NCBI RefSeq assembly: GCF_001305595.1
Contig: NZ_CP012407.1
Location: 186,001-250,000, forward strand
Reading direction: 5' to 3'
Length of the DNA stretch: 64,000 nt
Source: Azospirillum thiophilum
Lineage (GTDB): Bacteria; Pseudomonadota; Alphaproteobacteria; Azospirillales; Azospirillaceae
Shown: positions 33,766-43,149 of the stretch, piece by piece
Numbering within the stretch: position 1 is the first letter of the stretch
Layout: the number at the start of each line of letters is the position of its first letter
The notes under the pieces: generated by a model
What the model saw: only the letters and a program-made list of their open reading frames with translations
What the model was told of the DNA's origin: nothing
Database searches by the model: none
Translations under genes and position numbers: made by a program

Positions 33766-34887
33766 CTACACCCCCACCATCCCCCGCCACACCGCGTGGA
33801 ACTGCTGGATGCGCTCCTCGTTCAGGCCGAGCAGGGCAGGGCGCTCCGTCTGGCGACAGCCCCGGAAGGCCAGCTCGGATGCCTCCTGATCCTCGCGCAG
33901 CAGGGCGACGTTGAGATCCCGCGCACCCTCCTCGATCAGCCGGCGGGCGGCAGGACCGCCCTTGCCGGAGTCGCCTTCCGGATCGGCCAGGAACAGGCGG
34001 AGGTTCAACGCGCAGCGGTCGGGACCGAGCGGGTCGTAGGTCTGGACACTCATCACCGCGCCGCGGGTGAAGCCGATCTCCAGGTTGGGGAAGATGTGCA
34101 GGTGGTCGTACTCGCGCAATACCGTGCTGGGGCGGAAGCCCAACCGCTCCGACACGCCATCCCACCAGCGGGCGCTTTTGTCCGACACCGCCGTGACGCC
34201 GCGGGAATGGGCGCCGTCATAGTCGCAGCGCCAGTCGCCCTTTACCAGCTTGCGGAAGGTCGTGGGGTGGGTGAGGTCGGCGTGGTAGACCTCCAGCACG
34301 CTCTCCACCCCCATCTTCCAGTTGGCGGCCCACTCCATCGCCTGCTCGTCGAAGGGGCGGACGAAGATTTTCGAGGCATGGCGCAGCACGTCGCCATAGA
34401 CGCCCAGCCAGTCGTCGAGAGCCGGCCCCTCCGCCGCCACCCGCAGGAAGACGAAGCGCCCGCACACCCCCACCGCCACCGGCGTCAGGGCATGGCCGCA
34501 GCGGCCTTCCCGATCGAGACCGAAATTCGCCTCGTTGCCGGGAATGCCATAGGGCACGCCGTCGCGGTCGAAGGTCCAGCCGTGATAGCCACAGCGCAGC
34601 ATGCCATTGCCGCGCGGCGTGCGGTGGATCAGGGCGAAGCGGTGGGTGCAGACATTGCGGAAGCCCCGCAACTCCCCGTCGAAATTCTGCACCAGCACGT
34701 CCAGCCCGCCGATCCGCCGGGTCAGGTAGTCGTTGGGCCGGGCAAGCTCGTCGGTGAAGCCGGCGAAGACCCAGGAACGGCGGAAGATCCGCTCCTCCTC
34801 CGCCCGGAAGATCTCCGGGTCGTGGTAGGCGGCGGGGGGAATGCCGGGGGCGGCTTTCACCGGAGCGAAGGGCAAGGTCTTTTCCAT
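33766..34887 (-). CDS. Rieske oxygenase alpha subunit, full length
   Basis: A 373-residue single-chain Rieske oxygenase. Cluster ligands are Cys80, His82, Cys99 and His102 (CTHRF ... CGYHGW). The mononuclear iron site is Glu199-x2-His202-x4-His207 (LEVYHADLTH), and LREDQEASELAFRG carries the third ligand. It serves as an internal comparison for the split pair at 28444-31394, since here both halves are in one chain. Substrates of such enzymes range from aromatic rings to quaternary amines and sugars; the glycan context favours the last, without proof. The ATG at 34887 is chosen at the start of the conserved helix. It ends 5 bases from the convergent RES gene. Confidence 0.88.
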   Translation of the reverse strand: MEKTLPFAPVKAAPGIPPAAYHDPEIFRAEEERIFRRSWVFAGFTDELARPNDYLTRRIGGLDVLVQNFDGELRGFRNVCTHRFALIHRTPRGNGMLRCGYHGWTFDRDGVPYGIPGNEANFGLDREGRCGHALTPVAVGVCGRFVFLRVAAEGPALDDWLGVYGDVLRHASKIFVRPFDEQAMEWAANWKMGVESVLEVYHADLTHPTTFRKLVKGDWRCDYDGAHSRGVTAVSDKSARWWDGVSERLGFRPSTVLREYDHLHIFPNLEIGFTRGAVMSVQTYDPLGPDRCALNLRLFLADPEGDSGKGGPAARRLIEEGARDLNVALLREDQEASELAFRGCRQTERPALLGLNEERIQQFHAVWRGMVGV

Positions 34888-34956
34888 GGTCGCGAAGGGT
34901 AGCCCGCGCCCCGCCGCCCGGTCCAGGGGACAGCGGGTCGCAGGATGCACCTGCCG

Positions 34957-36105
34957 TCAGGGCCGGAACAGCGTCGCCTCGATCCCGCGCAGGCCCATGG
35001 CGTCGCAGATGTAATAGGCGACCATGGCGCGGCCGTCCGGCAGCGGCGCCGCCCAGGGATAGCCAAGATCCGGCGCCGGCCCATCGTCGCGCAGCACCAG
35101 TTCCGGCACCTCGTCCGGCTGCTGACGGCGCGGGTCGTAGAGGCGGGCGCGCACGCCGTAGGGCGCATGGCGGTAACCGCCGACCAGCAGCAGGCGGCCG
35201 TCCGGCAGCGGGCAGGCGTCATAGGGATGGCCGACCAGCGCATGGCGCCGCCACGGCTCCCAGCTGTGGCCGAGGTCGGTCGAGCGCGAGGTCGCCAGAT
35301 GGTCGTCCAGCCCGGTGGTGCGGTGGAAGGCGTGCAGCACCCCGTCGGCGTCCAGATGCAGCGCCGTCTCGCAGAAGCCGGCCTTGGCGTCGGAATCGAT
35401 GGCGACGATCGCCCGGTGCACCCAGCTCTCCCCCCGGTCGGTGGAGGCGAAGAGATGGCTGGCATAGGTGCCGGTGGAGGGATGATGGGTGTAGCCGGTC
35501 TGCAGGATGGTGCCGTCCGGCGCCTCCACCGCCCGGCCGCGCACCGCACCGCCATGGAAGGGGCGCCGGCCCGGCACGAGGTCGGGATGGCCGGGCAGGG
35601 GGGGCAGATCGCGGTGTGGAGTCCAGTTGTGACCGCCATCGTCGCTGTGCCGGCTGTAGCCACCCCAGAACAGGTAGAGGTCGCCGGTCTTCTGCGGGCT
35701 GCCCGCCAGCCCGAAGCCCAGCGCGCGCAACGCCTCTCCCTCCGCCGCCGGCACCGGATACCAGCGGAAGCCGGTCAGCAGGATGCGGCCGTCGCGAAGG
35801 GTGAGCAGGCTGGCGTCCTGGTCGGCCGCCTGCGGGTCGGGGGGCAGGGCGACGGCCTCCCCCAGCACCTCCGCATCGAGGCCGAACCGCAGCAGAACGG
35901 TCTGGGAGCGGGAATCGAGATGGTCGACATGGTTGAAGCCGGCCTCCCCCGCCCGGTATTCCGCCCCGCGCAGCCAGCGATGGTCCCGCGCCCGCCGGAA
36001 GGCGAGCAGCACCGAACCGTCCGGCACCGGGGTCAGCGACGGGAAGGAGGCGTAGAAACGCGGATCGCGATACAGCACGCGATGTTCGATACCGGTCATG
36101 GCCAT
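34957..36105 (-). CDS. Asp-box (BNR repeat) sialidase-like protein, no signal peptide
   Basis: A 382-residue six-bladed beta-propeller candidate. Three Asp boxes (S-x-D-x-G-x-x-W) are visible: SDDGGHNW, STDRGESW and STDLGHSW. Arginines in VLLAFRRARDHRW near the N terminus and YRHAPYGVRARLYD further on could be part of an arginine triad. It has no signal peptide, unlike secreted sialidases, so it would act in the cytoplasm on a sugar or sugar-nucleotide. The ATG at 36105 has GGGGAAA 7 bases upstream; an ATG two codons later is possible. It stands 70 bases upstream of the full-length Rieske gene, likely one operon. Confidence 0.75.
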   Translation of the reverse strand: MAMTGIEHRVLYRDPRFYASFPSLTPVPDGSVLLAFRRARDHRWLRGAEYRAGEAGFNHVDHLDSRSQTVLLRFGLDAEVLGEAVALPPDPQAADQDASLLTLRDGRILLTGFRWYPVPAAEGEALRALGFGLAGSPQKTGDLYLFWGGYSRHSDDGGHNWTPHRDLPPLPGHPDLVPGRRPFHGGAVRGRAVEAPDGTILQTGYTHHPSTGTYASHLFASTDRGESWVHRAIVAIDSDAKAGFCETALHLDADGVLHAFHRTTGLDDHLATSRSTDLGHSWEPWRRHALVGHPYDACPLPDGRLLLVGGYRHAPYGVRARLYDPRRQQPDEVPELVLRDDGPAPDLGYPWAAPLPDGRAMVAYYICDAMGLRGIEATLFRP

Positions 36106-36235
36106 CGGCTTTCCCCTGCCTCCCTGCTTCCTGAACGGACCGCCCATCCTCGAGGACAACAGCCCGCACGACGACGACGTGCCCCGGCAGCATAACGGGA
36201 TGGAGAAACGGATGCGTCCTGAAAGCCCGGCCGCC

Positions 36236-37198
36236 TCAGTTCATCGCCAGGGCCGAGGCGTAGCCGAGCTGGTAATACAGCCGGATCATCGCCCGCAGAT
36301 TCTCCCCTTCCAGTGTCTCGACATCGACGTCGGCCAGCTTGGCCAGATTGACGTTGAAGTCCCAGCGCTGCTCCGCCACCCCATAGCGCCGTTGCGTCAG
36401 GCGGTTGGAAACCCCCTGGTAGAACATCCGCCGCATCAGCCATCGTCGCGTCAGCCGATCGGGGTGGATCAGGTGGGACACTGTCGCAGACGGCACGTAA
36501 TAGGTGGCTGCTCCCTCGCTGCGCATCTCCATGAAGATGATGCCTTCGTTCGTCAGCAGCCCGTCGCCCTTGCGGCCGAGATCGGTCGGAAAGGAACGGC
36601 CGGCCATCAGCCGCTTGCGGAAGGCGCAGTTTCCCTCGCCGAACCATTCCGTCTCACGCAGGAAGCGGGCTTCGCTGTCCCACCCCCAGCGACACGAGAA
36701 GAAATGCATCATGTCGTCTGCCAGCCAGTCGGGCCTGGGCAGGGCGCCGAAATCCGGTTCAACTTCGCCGGCCACGATGTCGACGGCATCGCCCAGCCGC
36801 TGGAACGGCTCCAGCAGCCGCTCCAGCCACCCGTCGCCGGCCCGCTCGTCGTCGTCGATGAAGGCGATCAGCGCTCCCGCCGCTTCGGCCACGCCACGGT
36901 TGCGGGCGAAACTGACACCCGGCCGGGCCTCCAGGACATGGCGCAGGGGCACGCCCCGCAGGGCGAAGGCGGCCTGCCGGCTCTCGACGACCGGCCGTCC
37001 TTCCGCCAGGGCGGAATTGTCGATCACCAGGATCTCGTGAACCAGACCGGGAGAGCCGCCGCCAGCCCACGGCCCCATCCGCTGCCCGATCAGGCTGTCG
37101 AGGCAGGCGCCGAGCAGTTCGGGCCGCCGATGGGTGCAGATGACGATGCTGGCCGTGATCTCCGGACCGCCGGGAGTCGGGGAGTGGGGTGTCGACAT
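36236..37198 (-). CDS. Glycosyltransferase family 2 protein
   Basis: A 320-residue GT-A enzyme. ITASIVICTHRRPELLGACL is the nucleotide-binding start, ARPGVSFARNRGVAEA and LIAFIDDDERAGDGWLE give the metal-binding acidic cluster, and EWFGEGNCAFRK is the usual acceptor-side motif. The C-terminal 70 residues include basic helices (RRWLMRRMFYQG) that may touch the membrane. The ATG at 37198 is 14 bases after the stop of the three-domain glycosyltransferase, so the two are co-transcribed and probably act in the same polysaccharide. Confidence 0.85.
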   Translation of the reverse strand: MSTPHSPTPGGPEITASIVICTHRRPELLGACLDSLIGQRMGPWAGGGSPGLVHEILVIDNSALAEGRPVVESRQAAFALRGVPLRHVLEARPGVSFARNRGVAEAAGALIAFIDDDERAGDGWLERLLEPFQRLGDAVDIVAGEVEPDFGALPRPDWLADDMMHFFSCRWGWDSEARFLRETEWFGEGNCAFRKRLMAGRSFPTDLGRKGDGLLTNEGIIFMEMRSEGAATYYVPSATVSHLIHPDRLTRRWLMRRMFYQGVSNRLTQRRYGVAEQRWDFNVNLAKLADVDVETLEGENLRAMIRLYYQLGYASALAMN

Positions 37199-37211
37199 GA
37201 TGCTTCGCCCG

Positions 37212-39545
37212 TCAGTGATCGGCATGGACAACGCGCAGACCCGGCAGGCCCCAGGCGCTGACGCCCATGTCGCCCGCCATCGCCGCCAGCCCTTCCGTCT
37301 CGATGTAACCGCGATGGCTGTAGGGCGGGAAACACAGGCCCTCCCGGTGCAGATCCGCACGGACCAGCAGGGCGGTGCCGCCGACCCCGTGCAGCGGCAC
37401 GGCTTCCTCGCCGGGGAAGTCGTCCAGATAGCGGCGTCCGGCGCCGCGCGGCGGCTGGAAGATGCCGTCGACCAGATGGCGCGGGTCCTCCTCCCTCGCC
37501 ACCGGCCCATCCAGGCGGAAACTGTTGAGGTCGAAGGTCCGCCCGTCGGGCAGGACGCAATGGGAGACGACGATGTCGCGCCCGGCGGCGAGCAGCCGGG
37601 CCAGCAGGTCGCGCGGGTAATCGACCAGATCGGCGTCGAGCCACAGCACCCAGTCCTCGTCCCCAAGCGCCCCGGACAGCAGCCGGTTGCGCACGCGCGC
37701 CAGCACCTCCCGCCGCCGCCGCTGGATCGCCGGCGCCCAGCGCGGGCCGTCCGGCCGGAAGCCGTGATCGTGGCGCAGCAGGGTCACCCGGCGATAACGC
37801 TGCCGCAGCTCCGGCAGCCATCCGGCCAGCCAGTCATGGGTTCCGTCGCGGCTGTCCCCTTCCAGAAATCCGAGCGACAGGCGGGACGGATCATGGTCGA
37901 GCCGGCCGAGCAGCTCCAGGTAGCGCGGCAGATGGGCGACGGCATCCTTCACCGGAGTCAGCACCAGCACGCTCTCCTGCCGCGCCGCGGCGGCGGGAAC
38001 GGGGGAGGGGGAAACAACGACCCGGCGGTATGGCTCCACCGGCAGGCGCTTGCCCATCTCCTCCAGCAGGGCCCGGCAGCGCCCGCCGTCGAAACGGGCG
38101 GCGGCGGCCTGCCAGTGGGCTTCGAAATGGGGGGCGGTGAAGGTGTTGCCACCATGGACGACATAGATGTAGAGCCGCGGCAGGTCCATGCGGACGACCC
38201 GGGCGCTGCGGCGCAGTTGCTCGACCACCGGCGTGTCCTCGCCGTGGCGAAGGGCCGGGTAGCGGGGCATCGCCGCCTTCTCGCACAGGAGCGAGCCCTC
38301 CCAGTCCCGTTCGCAGGACACCGCCAGCCGGTTTTCCACCGGCCACCAGATCATCCAGCGGCCGAGCAGGCAGGCCTGGGAGGCGGTGGCGGCCAGCACC
38401 CGCTGCTGCATCTCCAGCCGGCAGGGATCGTAGAGGTCGTCGTCGTCCCACTGGCAGACATAGCGTCCGTCCGCCCGGTCGACGGCGATGTTGCGCAGAT
38501 CGCCCAGCGTCAGGCCGCCGGTCTCCACCCGGATCAGGCGGATGTTCGGACAGGCGGCGTCGTGGATGGCGCGCTCCAGCGGGTCGTCCTGCGGCAACGC
38601 CGGGCTGTCGCAGACGACGACCAACTCGCGGTTGGGATAGGTCTGGCGCGCGAAGCCCTCGATGGCGAAGCGGAGCAGGCCGCTCCGCCCCCTGGTGACC
38701 ATCAGGCAGGAGATCAGCGGCGGCCCCTCCGCCGCCACGGAAGAAGGGGCCACGGTCGGGCGGTCCCCTTCCGACCGGCCGTCGGTCACCACCGCCGCGA
38801 TCTGCCGGGGCAGTTCGGCGCCCGGCCCGGCGCCGCGTTCCGCAGCGCCGCGGAACCATGTCCCCTCCCAGCGATGGACGGCATAGGCTTCGCGCGTCGC
38901 CTGCTCCCAGAAGACCGGATCGAACAGACGACCACTCCAGCAATCGTCCTTGGTGACGGGATAGAGCCGCTCCGGCGCCAGCACCGTCACCCGGCCTTCC
39001 CCCTCATAGGTGGCATGGGCGCGGGTAAGCAGAAAGGGACCGGTGGCATCCAGCACGTCCGGGCAGTGCCGCGCCTCGACCAGCCGGGACAGCAGATGAT
39101 CCCAGAAGGGATGGCCGGGAACGGAGGCGAGGAAGGACGGGCAGAGTATCCGCGGCAATCCGCGCTCCGCCGCCTTCGCCAGCCGGCCATGCTCCTCCGG
39201 CTCCTGCCCGACAAGGAAGCTCCGGCTCTCCAGCAGCCCATCGACAGGGCGCAGACATTCCAGATCGAGGTCGGCATAGACCCCGCCGAAGCGGCGGAGG
39301 ATCAGATAGCGCGCCAGATCGATGCGTGCGATGGGGTCGGCATAGCCCTGGAAGACCGGCAGCAATGCCGGATGCTCCTCCGCCACGAAGCGCCCGATGT
39401 CCTCGTCGGTCCAGAACCGGTAGGCGAAACCGGGATTGCGCCCGGTCCAGCTGCGCTGTAGGGCCAGGAATTCCGGCGGGACATCGCGGGTCTTCCAGGT
39501 CTGATGGATCAGGCGCGGAATGGGGGAGCTGACTTCGGTCTGCAT
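37212..39545 (-). CDS. Three-domain glycosyltransferase (GT32-like, GT2, Anp1-like)
   Basis: A 777-residue protein that seems to join three glycosyltransferase modules. Residues 1-230 are GT32-like (PRLIHQTWKTRDVPPEFLAL, ILRRFGGVYADLDLE with the DxD site). Residues about 270-500 are GT2 (ISCLMVTRGRSGLLRFAIEG, YVCQWDDDDLYDP). Residues about 520-777 resemble the Anp1/GT62 mannosyltransferase group (VLVLTPVKDAVAHLPRYLEL, DEDWVLWLDADLVDYPRDLL). All three keep their acidic metal sites. Such proteins usually add successive sugars to one chain. It heads the - strand operon with the GT2 gene below. Confidence 0.8.
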   Translation of the reverse strand: MQTEVSSPIPRLIHQTWKTRDVPPEFLALQRSWTGRNPGFAYRFWTDEDIGRFVAEEHPALLPVFQGYADPIARIDLARYLILRRFGGVYADLDLECLRPVDGLLESRSFLVGQEPEEHGRLAKAAERGLPRILCPSFLASVPGHPFWDHLLSRLVEARHCPDVLDATGPFLLTRAHATYEGEGRVTVLAPERLYPVTKDDCWSGRLFDPVFWEQATREAYAVHRWEGTWFRGAAERGAGPGAELPRQIAAVVTDGRSEGDRPTVAPSSVAAEGPPLISCLMVTRGRSGLLRFAIEGFARQTYPNRELVVVCDSPALPQDDPLERAIHDAACPNIRLIRVETGGLTLGDLRNIAVDRADGRYVCQWDDDDLYDPCRLEMQQRVLAATASQACLLGRWMIWWPVENRLAVSCERDWEGSLLCEKAAMPRYPALRHGEDTPVVEQLRRSARVVRMDLPRLYIYVVHGGNTFTAPHFEAHWQAAAARFDGGRCRALLEEMGKRLPVEPYRRVVVSPSPVPAAAARQESVLVLTPVKDAVAHLPRYLELLGRLDHDPSRLSLGFLEGDSRDGTHDWLAGWLPELRQRYRRVTLLRHDHGFRPDGPRWAPAIQRRRREVLARVRNRLLSGALGDEDWVLWLDADLVDYPRDLLARLLAAGRDIVVSHCVLPDGRTFDLNSFRLDGPVAREEDPRHLVDGIFQPPRGAGRRYLDDFPGEEAVPLHGVGGTALLVRADLHREGLCFPPYSHRGYIETEGLAAMAGDMGVSAWGLPGLRVVHADH

Positions 39546-39878
39546 GGAGCTTGATGGAACTGGAAAGCGAACCGATAAGCATTTTGCCGAAGCAGCTCAA
39601 TGAAAATGGATGATTGGTAAAAACTGGTCACATCTTGTTTCATTTCACACACGCCTCAGAAGCGTTTTTGAAAAATGTTCTCGCATTTGGTGTGTCGATA
39701 CCCGGCAGGGATGAAATACCCTGTCCAATGCCGGGAAATGTACATTCCTACCTTGCGTCTGCAGCCCTTTATCCCTGCCCATGAGGAAGACTGGACGAAG
39801 ACGGACGGCTACTGGTAGGCCTCTCCCCGACGATCACCCCGCCGCCGAACGCGGTCCCGTCACAGAACAGGTCCTCCC
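39546..39878. other. AT-rich divergent promoter region with a nested dyad
   Basis: About 330 bases lie between the divergent three-domain glycosyltransferase gene and the Nudix gene, much less GC-rich than the rest of the window. An inverted repeat CCCGGCA (39701-39707) and TGCCGGG (39729-39735) encloses a second pair GGG/CCC around ATGAAATA. It may be an operator or a cruciform. Promoters for both directions are expected here. I see no gene. Confidence 0.5.
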
Positions 39879-40514
39879 ATGCCCGGACACCGCCCCTACC
39901 GCCTTCACCGCCCCTGGACCGTACTGGGCAGCCGCGAGTTGCTCGACGCCGATCCCTTCCTGAAGGTGCGGGTGGAAACGGTCGAGCTACCGGACGGGCG
40001 GCGGATCGACGATTATTACCAGTTCGACCAGCCCTCCTTCGCCTGCATCTTCGCCGAGACCGCGGACGGGCGGATCGTCACCTACCGCCAATACCGCCAC
40101 GGCCCGCGCAAGGTCGGCCTGGTCTTCCCCGGCGGCCACCTGTCGCCCGGCGAGGAGCCGCTGGCCGCAGCCAAGCGGGAACTGATGGAGGAGACGGGGA
40201 TGGAGGCGGACGGCTGGACCGATCTCGGCGCCTACATCGTCAACGCCAACCAGGGCGGAGCCTGGTCGCACATGTTCCACGCCACCGGTTGCCGCAGCGT
40301 CGCCGATCCGGTGGCCGCCGCGATCTCCGACGATCTGGAGGACACCGAGATCCTGTTCCTGACGAGACAGGAGTTGCTGGAGGCCATCGGCCGGGGCGAG
40401 ATGCACCTGCTGACCCAGATCGCCCTGGTCAGCATGATCTGGCAGGCCGACATCGCGCGGGTGCTGTCCCGCCCCCACACCCCGGACACGGCCTCTCCGC
40501 ACACCACCATCTGA
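39879..40514 (+). CDS. Nudix hydrolase
   Basis: A 211-residue Nudix protein, with the motif spread over GGHLSPGEEPLAAAKRELME followed by ETG (G-x5-E-x7-RE-x2-EE-x-G), where the glutamates bind Mg. The N-terminal strand-rich part (RVETVELPDGRRIDDYYQFD) resembles ADP-sugar pyrophosphatases. It probably hydrolyses ADP-ribose, a sugar nucleotide or another NDP-X compound. The next gene follows 11 bases after its stop. There is no signal peptide. The exact substrate cannot be told. Confidence 0.88.
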   Translation: MPGHRPYRLHRPWTVLGSRELLDADPFLKVRVETVELPDGRRIDDYYQFDQPSFACIFAETADGRIVTYRQYRHGPRKVGLVFPGGHLSPGEEPLAAAKRELMEETGMEADGWTDLGAYIVNANQGGAWSHMFHATGCRSVADPVAAAISDDLEDTEILFLTRQELLEAIGRGEMHLLTQIALVSMIWQADIARVLSRPHTPDTASPHTTI

Positions 40515-40525
40515 GGACAAGCCCG

Positions 40526-40822
40526 ATGGCCCGTTTCGCCCCTTTCCCCACGATGGCCGCCCTGATGGCCGCCTTCATCCTGCCGGCTGCCGCTCCCCCG
40601 GCCGCCGCCGAGCCGATGAAGGGGCGCTACGAACTGCGCTGCCAGGACCCGCAGACCCGGCAATGGACCGTCGCCGGACAGGTGACCGATCCGGAGATCG
40701 CCGACCGCTCCGGCACCGGCGGCAAGGCCGGCGGGCGCGAGGTGCGTGGCACCGGGGCCGACGGCAAGCCGGTGGTCCTGCCCATGCCGTCCGACCGCAC
40801 CTGCATGCTCAGCGCGCGCTGA
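40526..40822 (+). CDS. Small secreted protein of unknown function
   Basis: A 98-residue protein with a clear signal peptide: positive start MARF, a hydrophobic core (MAALMAAFILPAAAPP) and a cleavage-like AAAEPM at about residue 28. The mature part is about 70 residues, with two cysteines (ELRCQDP and DRTCML) that could form a disulfide in the periplasm. It follows the Nudix gene closely and may share its transcript. I do not recognise the family. Confidence 0.7.
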   Translation: MARFAPFPTMAALMAAFILPAAAPPAAAEPMKGRYELRCQDPQTRQWTVAGQVTDPEIADRSGTGGKAGGREVRGTGADGKPVVLPMPSDRTCMLSAR

Positions 40823-40985
40823 TCGGAGAGAAGCGTCCCTCTCGGACGGGGACCGACCGTCAAACCGTAACATCCCCGCGGTAGCCTCCCGGCGCTCGCC
40901 AATAACAAGGCCGCGTCGCCCGGAACACCCGGGCATGCGGCCACGCCAGCCGCATGCCCTGTTGAGGGTTCGGGAGAGACCAGTC

Positions 40986-42911
40986 ATGACCAACCTGTCC
41001 GCCAATCTTCCTGAAACGTCGCGCCGCTCCGTGCTCCGCGCGCTCGCCGGCCTGCCCCTGCTGCCGGTCGCCGGCATCGGCGCGGGCGAGCTGCTGTTCG
41101 CCTCGGGCGCCGAGGCGGCATCCGCCAAGGGTGCGCCGGTCGCCGTCGAGTTCGTCGGCATGGCCGCCCCGACCACCGCCGCGGCGCAGGCGAAGACCGT
41201 GGTCGAGTCCAGCATGGTCGTGACCTGGGCCGACGGCTCCAAGCAGAGCTTCGCGCTGGGTTACCAGCCGCTGTTCATCACCGGCGACATGGTGCCGGAC
41301 GGCAAGGGCGGCACGACGCTTGCCGGCGGCTATTACGACATCGCCGGCAAGCCGATCCTCGACGGGTCGATGGCGACGCCGGCGCCCTTCTTCTCCGACT
41401 GCCCGGACGGCTGCAACCTGCTGAACCCGATGCCGGCCACCGTGCCGGGCGTCACCGGCAACACCCTGTTCGCCGTCGTCCAGTTCGAATATGCGACCCG
41501 CGATTCCAAGGATGCCTCGATGTACGGCAAGCTGCCGTCGCCGATCGCCGTCCTGACGCTGGACCAGAACAAGGAGACGGGCGCCCTGAAGCTGGTGAAG
41601 TACCACACCGTCGACACCAGCCCGGCGCACGGCCTGTGGATCACCTGCGGCGCCAGCCTGTCGCCCTGGAACACCCACCTGTCGAGCGAGGAATACGAGC
41701 CGGACGCCACCGCGATCGACGACCAGTTCCGCGCCTTCAGCCAGAACCTGTACGGCGCTCCGGACAAGGCCAACCCCTATCACTACGGCCATATGCCGGA
41801 AGTGACGGTGAACCCGGACGGCACCGGCCGCATCACCAAGCATTATTGCATGGGCCGCATCTCGCACGAGCTGGTGCAGGTGATGCCCGACGACCGCACC
41901 GTGCTGATGGGTGACGACGCCACCAACGGCGGCCTGTTCATGTTCATCGCCGATCACGCGAAGGATCTGTCGGCCGGCACCCTCTACGCCGCGAAGATGG
42001 AGCAGGAGCCCGGCAAGGATCTCGACAAGGGCGGCTCCTTCGCGCTCAAGTGGGTCAAGCTGGGCCATGCCACCAGCGCCGAGGTCGAGAAGCTGGCCGA
42101 CAGCCTGAAAGCCGCCGACATCGTCGAGGTGAAGAAGGAAGACCCGAAGGATCCGTCCTTCACCGCCATCGGCTTCAACGGCAAGACCCAGTGGGTCAAG
42201 TTCAAGCCGGGCATGGAGAAGGCCGCCGCCTTCCTGGAAACCCACCGCTACGCCCCCGTCGCCGGCGCCACGCTCGCGCTGTCGAAGCTGGAAGGCGTCA
42301 CCGTCAACATCAAGGACAAGACCGCCTACATGGCGGTGGCCTACATGTACAAGTCGATGAGCGACGGCAAGAGCGGCATCAAGGTTGACACCATCAACGC
42401 CGGCGCCGTCTACCAGCTGCCGATGAAGGGCGGGCAGGTCGACTTGGGCGGCGCCACCATCGCCAGCGACTGGGTGCCGGTGCATTTCAGCACCGTCCCG
42501 GCCCTGGTCGGCCGCGACCTCGCCACGCCGGACGCGCTCGGCAACACTGCCGACGCCGACCGGGTCGCCAATCCGGACAACCTGAAATTCTCCGAGAAGC
42601 TGCGCACGCTGTTCATCGGCGAGGACAGCGGCACCCACGTCAACAACTTCCTGTGGGCCTACAACGTCGACAGCAAGCAACTCGCCCGCATCCTGTCCTG
42701 CCCGGTGGGTGCGGAGTCGACCGGCCTGCAGGCGGCCGACGACCTCAACGGCTTCTCCTACATCATGAGCAACTTCCAGCACCCCGGCGACTGGGAGAAG
42801 GGCCTGCACGACAAGGTCAAGGACAGCGTCGCCGCCCTGATCGACGATGCCTACCGCAACCGCCGCAGCGGCGGCGTCGGCTACATCCACGGCCTGCCGC
42901 AGGCGGTGTAA
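40986..42911 (+). CDS. phoX: PhoX-type alkaline phosphatase (DUF839), Tat-exported
   Basis: A 641-residue PhoX/DUF839 protein. The N terminus has a twin-arginine signal (SRRSVLRALAG, residues about 12-22) ending near ASGAEA. The mature part shows family segments such as HGLWITCGASLSPWNTHLSS, GRISHELVQVMPD and FIGEDSGTHVNNFLWAYN. PhoX enzymes are Ca/Fe-dependent periplasmic phosphomonoesterases that release phosphate from organic esters and are usually induced by phosphate starvation. I cannot point to a Pho box upstream. A strong terminator follows. Some DUF839 proteins are not phosphatases, so the activity is likely but unproven. Confidence 0.85.
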   Translation: MTNLSANLPETSRRSVLRALAGLPLLPVAGIGAGELLFASGAEAASAKGAPVAVEFVGMAAPTTAAAQAKTVVESSMVVTWADGSKQSFALGYQPLFITGDMVPDGKGGTTLAGGYYDIAGKPILDGSMATPAPFFSDCPDGCNLLNPMPATVPGVTGNTLFAVVQFEYATRDSKDASMYGKLPSPIAVLTLDQNKETGALKLVKYHTVDTSPAHGLWITCGASLSPWNTHLSSEEYEPDATAIDDQFRAFSQNLYGAPDKANPYHYGHMPEVTVNPDGTGRITKHYCMGRISHELVQVMPDDRTVLMGDDATNGGLFMFIADHAKDLSAGTLYAAKMEQEPGKDLDKGGSFALKWVKLGHATSAEVEKLADSLKAADIVEVKKEDPKDPSFTAIGFNGKTQWVKFKPGMEKAAAFLETHRYAPVAGATLALSKLEGVTVNIKDKTAYMAVAYMYKSMSDGKSGIKVDTINAGAVYQLPMKGGQVDLGGATIASDWVPVHFSTVPALVGRDLATPDALGNTADADRVANPDNLKFSEKLRTLFIGEDSGTHVNNFLWAYNVDSKQLARILSCPVGAESTGLQAADDLNGFSYIMSNFQHPGDWEKGLHDKVKDSVAALIDDAYRNRRSGGVGYIHGLPQAV

Positions 42912-42935
42912 CCCTTCTACGGAATGGGTGATGAA

Positions 42936-42967
42936 GGACGCGGCCGGGAAACCGGCCGCATTTTTTC
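42936..42967 (+). terminator. Rho-independent terminator after phoX
   Basis: An 8-base GC stem (GCGGCCGG at 42940-42947 and CCGGCCGC at 42952-42959) closes a GAAA tetraloop and is followed by ATTTTTTC. It lies 25 bases after the phoX stop codon and is a textbook intrinsic terminator. Confidence 0.9.
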
Positions 42968-43149
42968 ATGTCCTCATCGAAAGAAGTACTCCGACTGTCA
43001 AATCCTCCGAATTCGTTCTTCTTGGAAGTGGTAATCACCAATCGACATAGGACAAATCGGCGATCTTAACACCTCGTTAACTGGCAGAGTGGCTCAATAA
43101 GGCCATCAAAAACGGGCAAAACATCACCACGAATACAGGGATCACCGCC

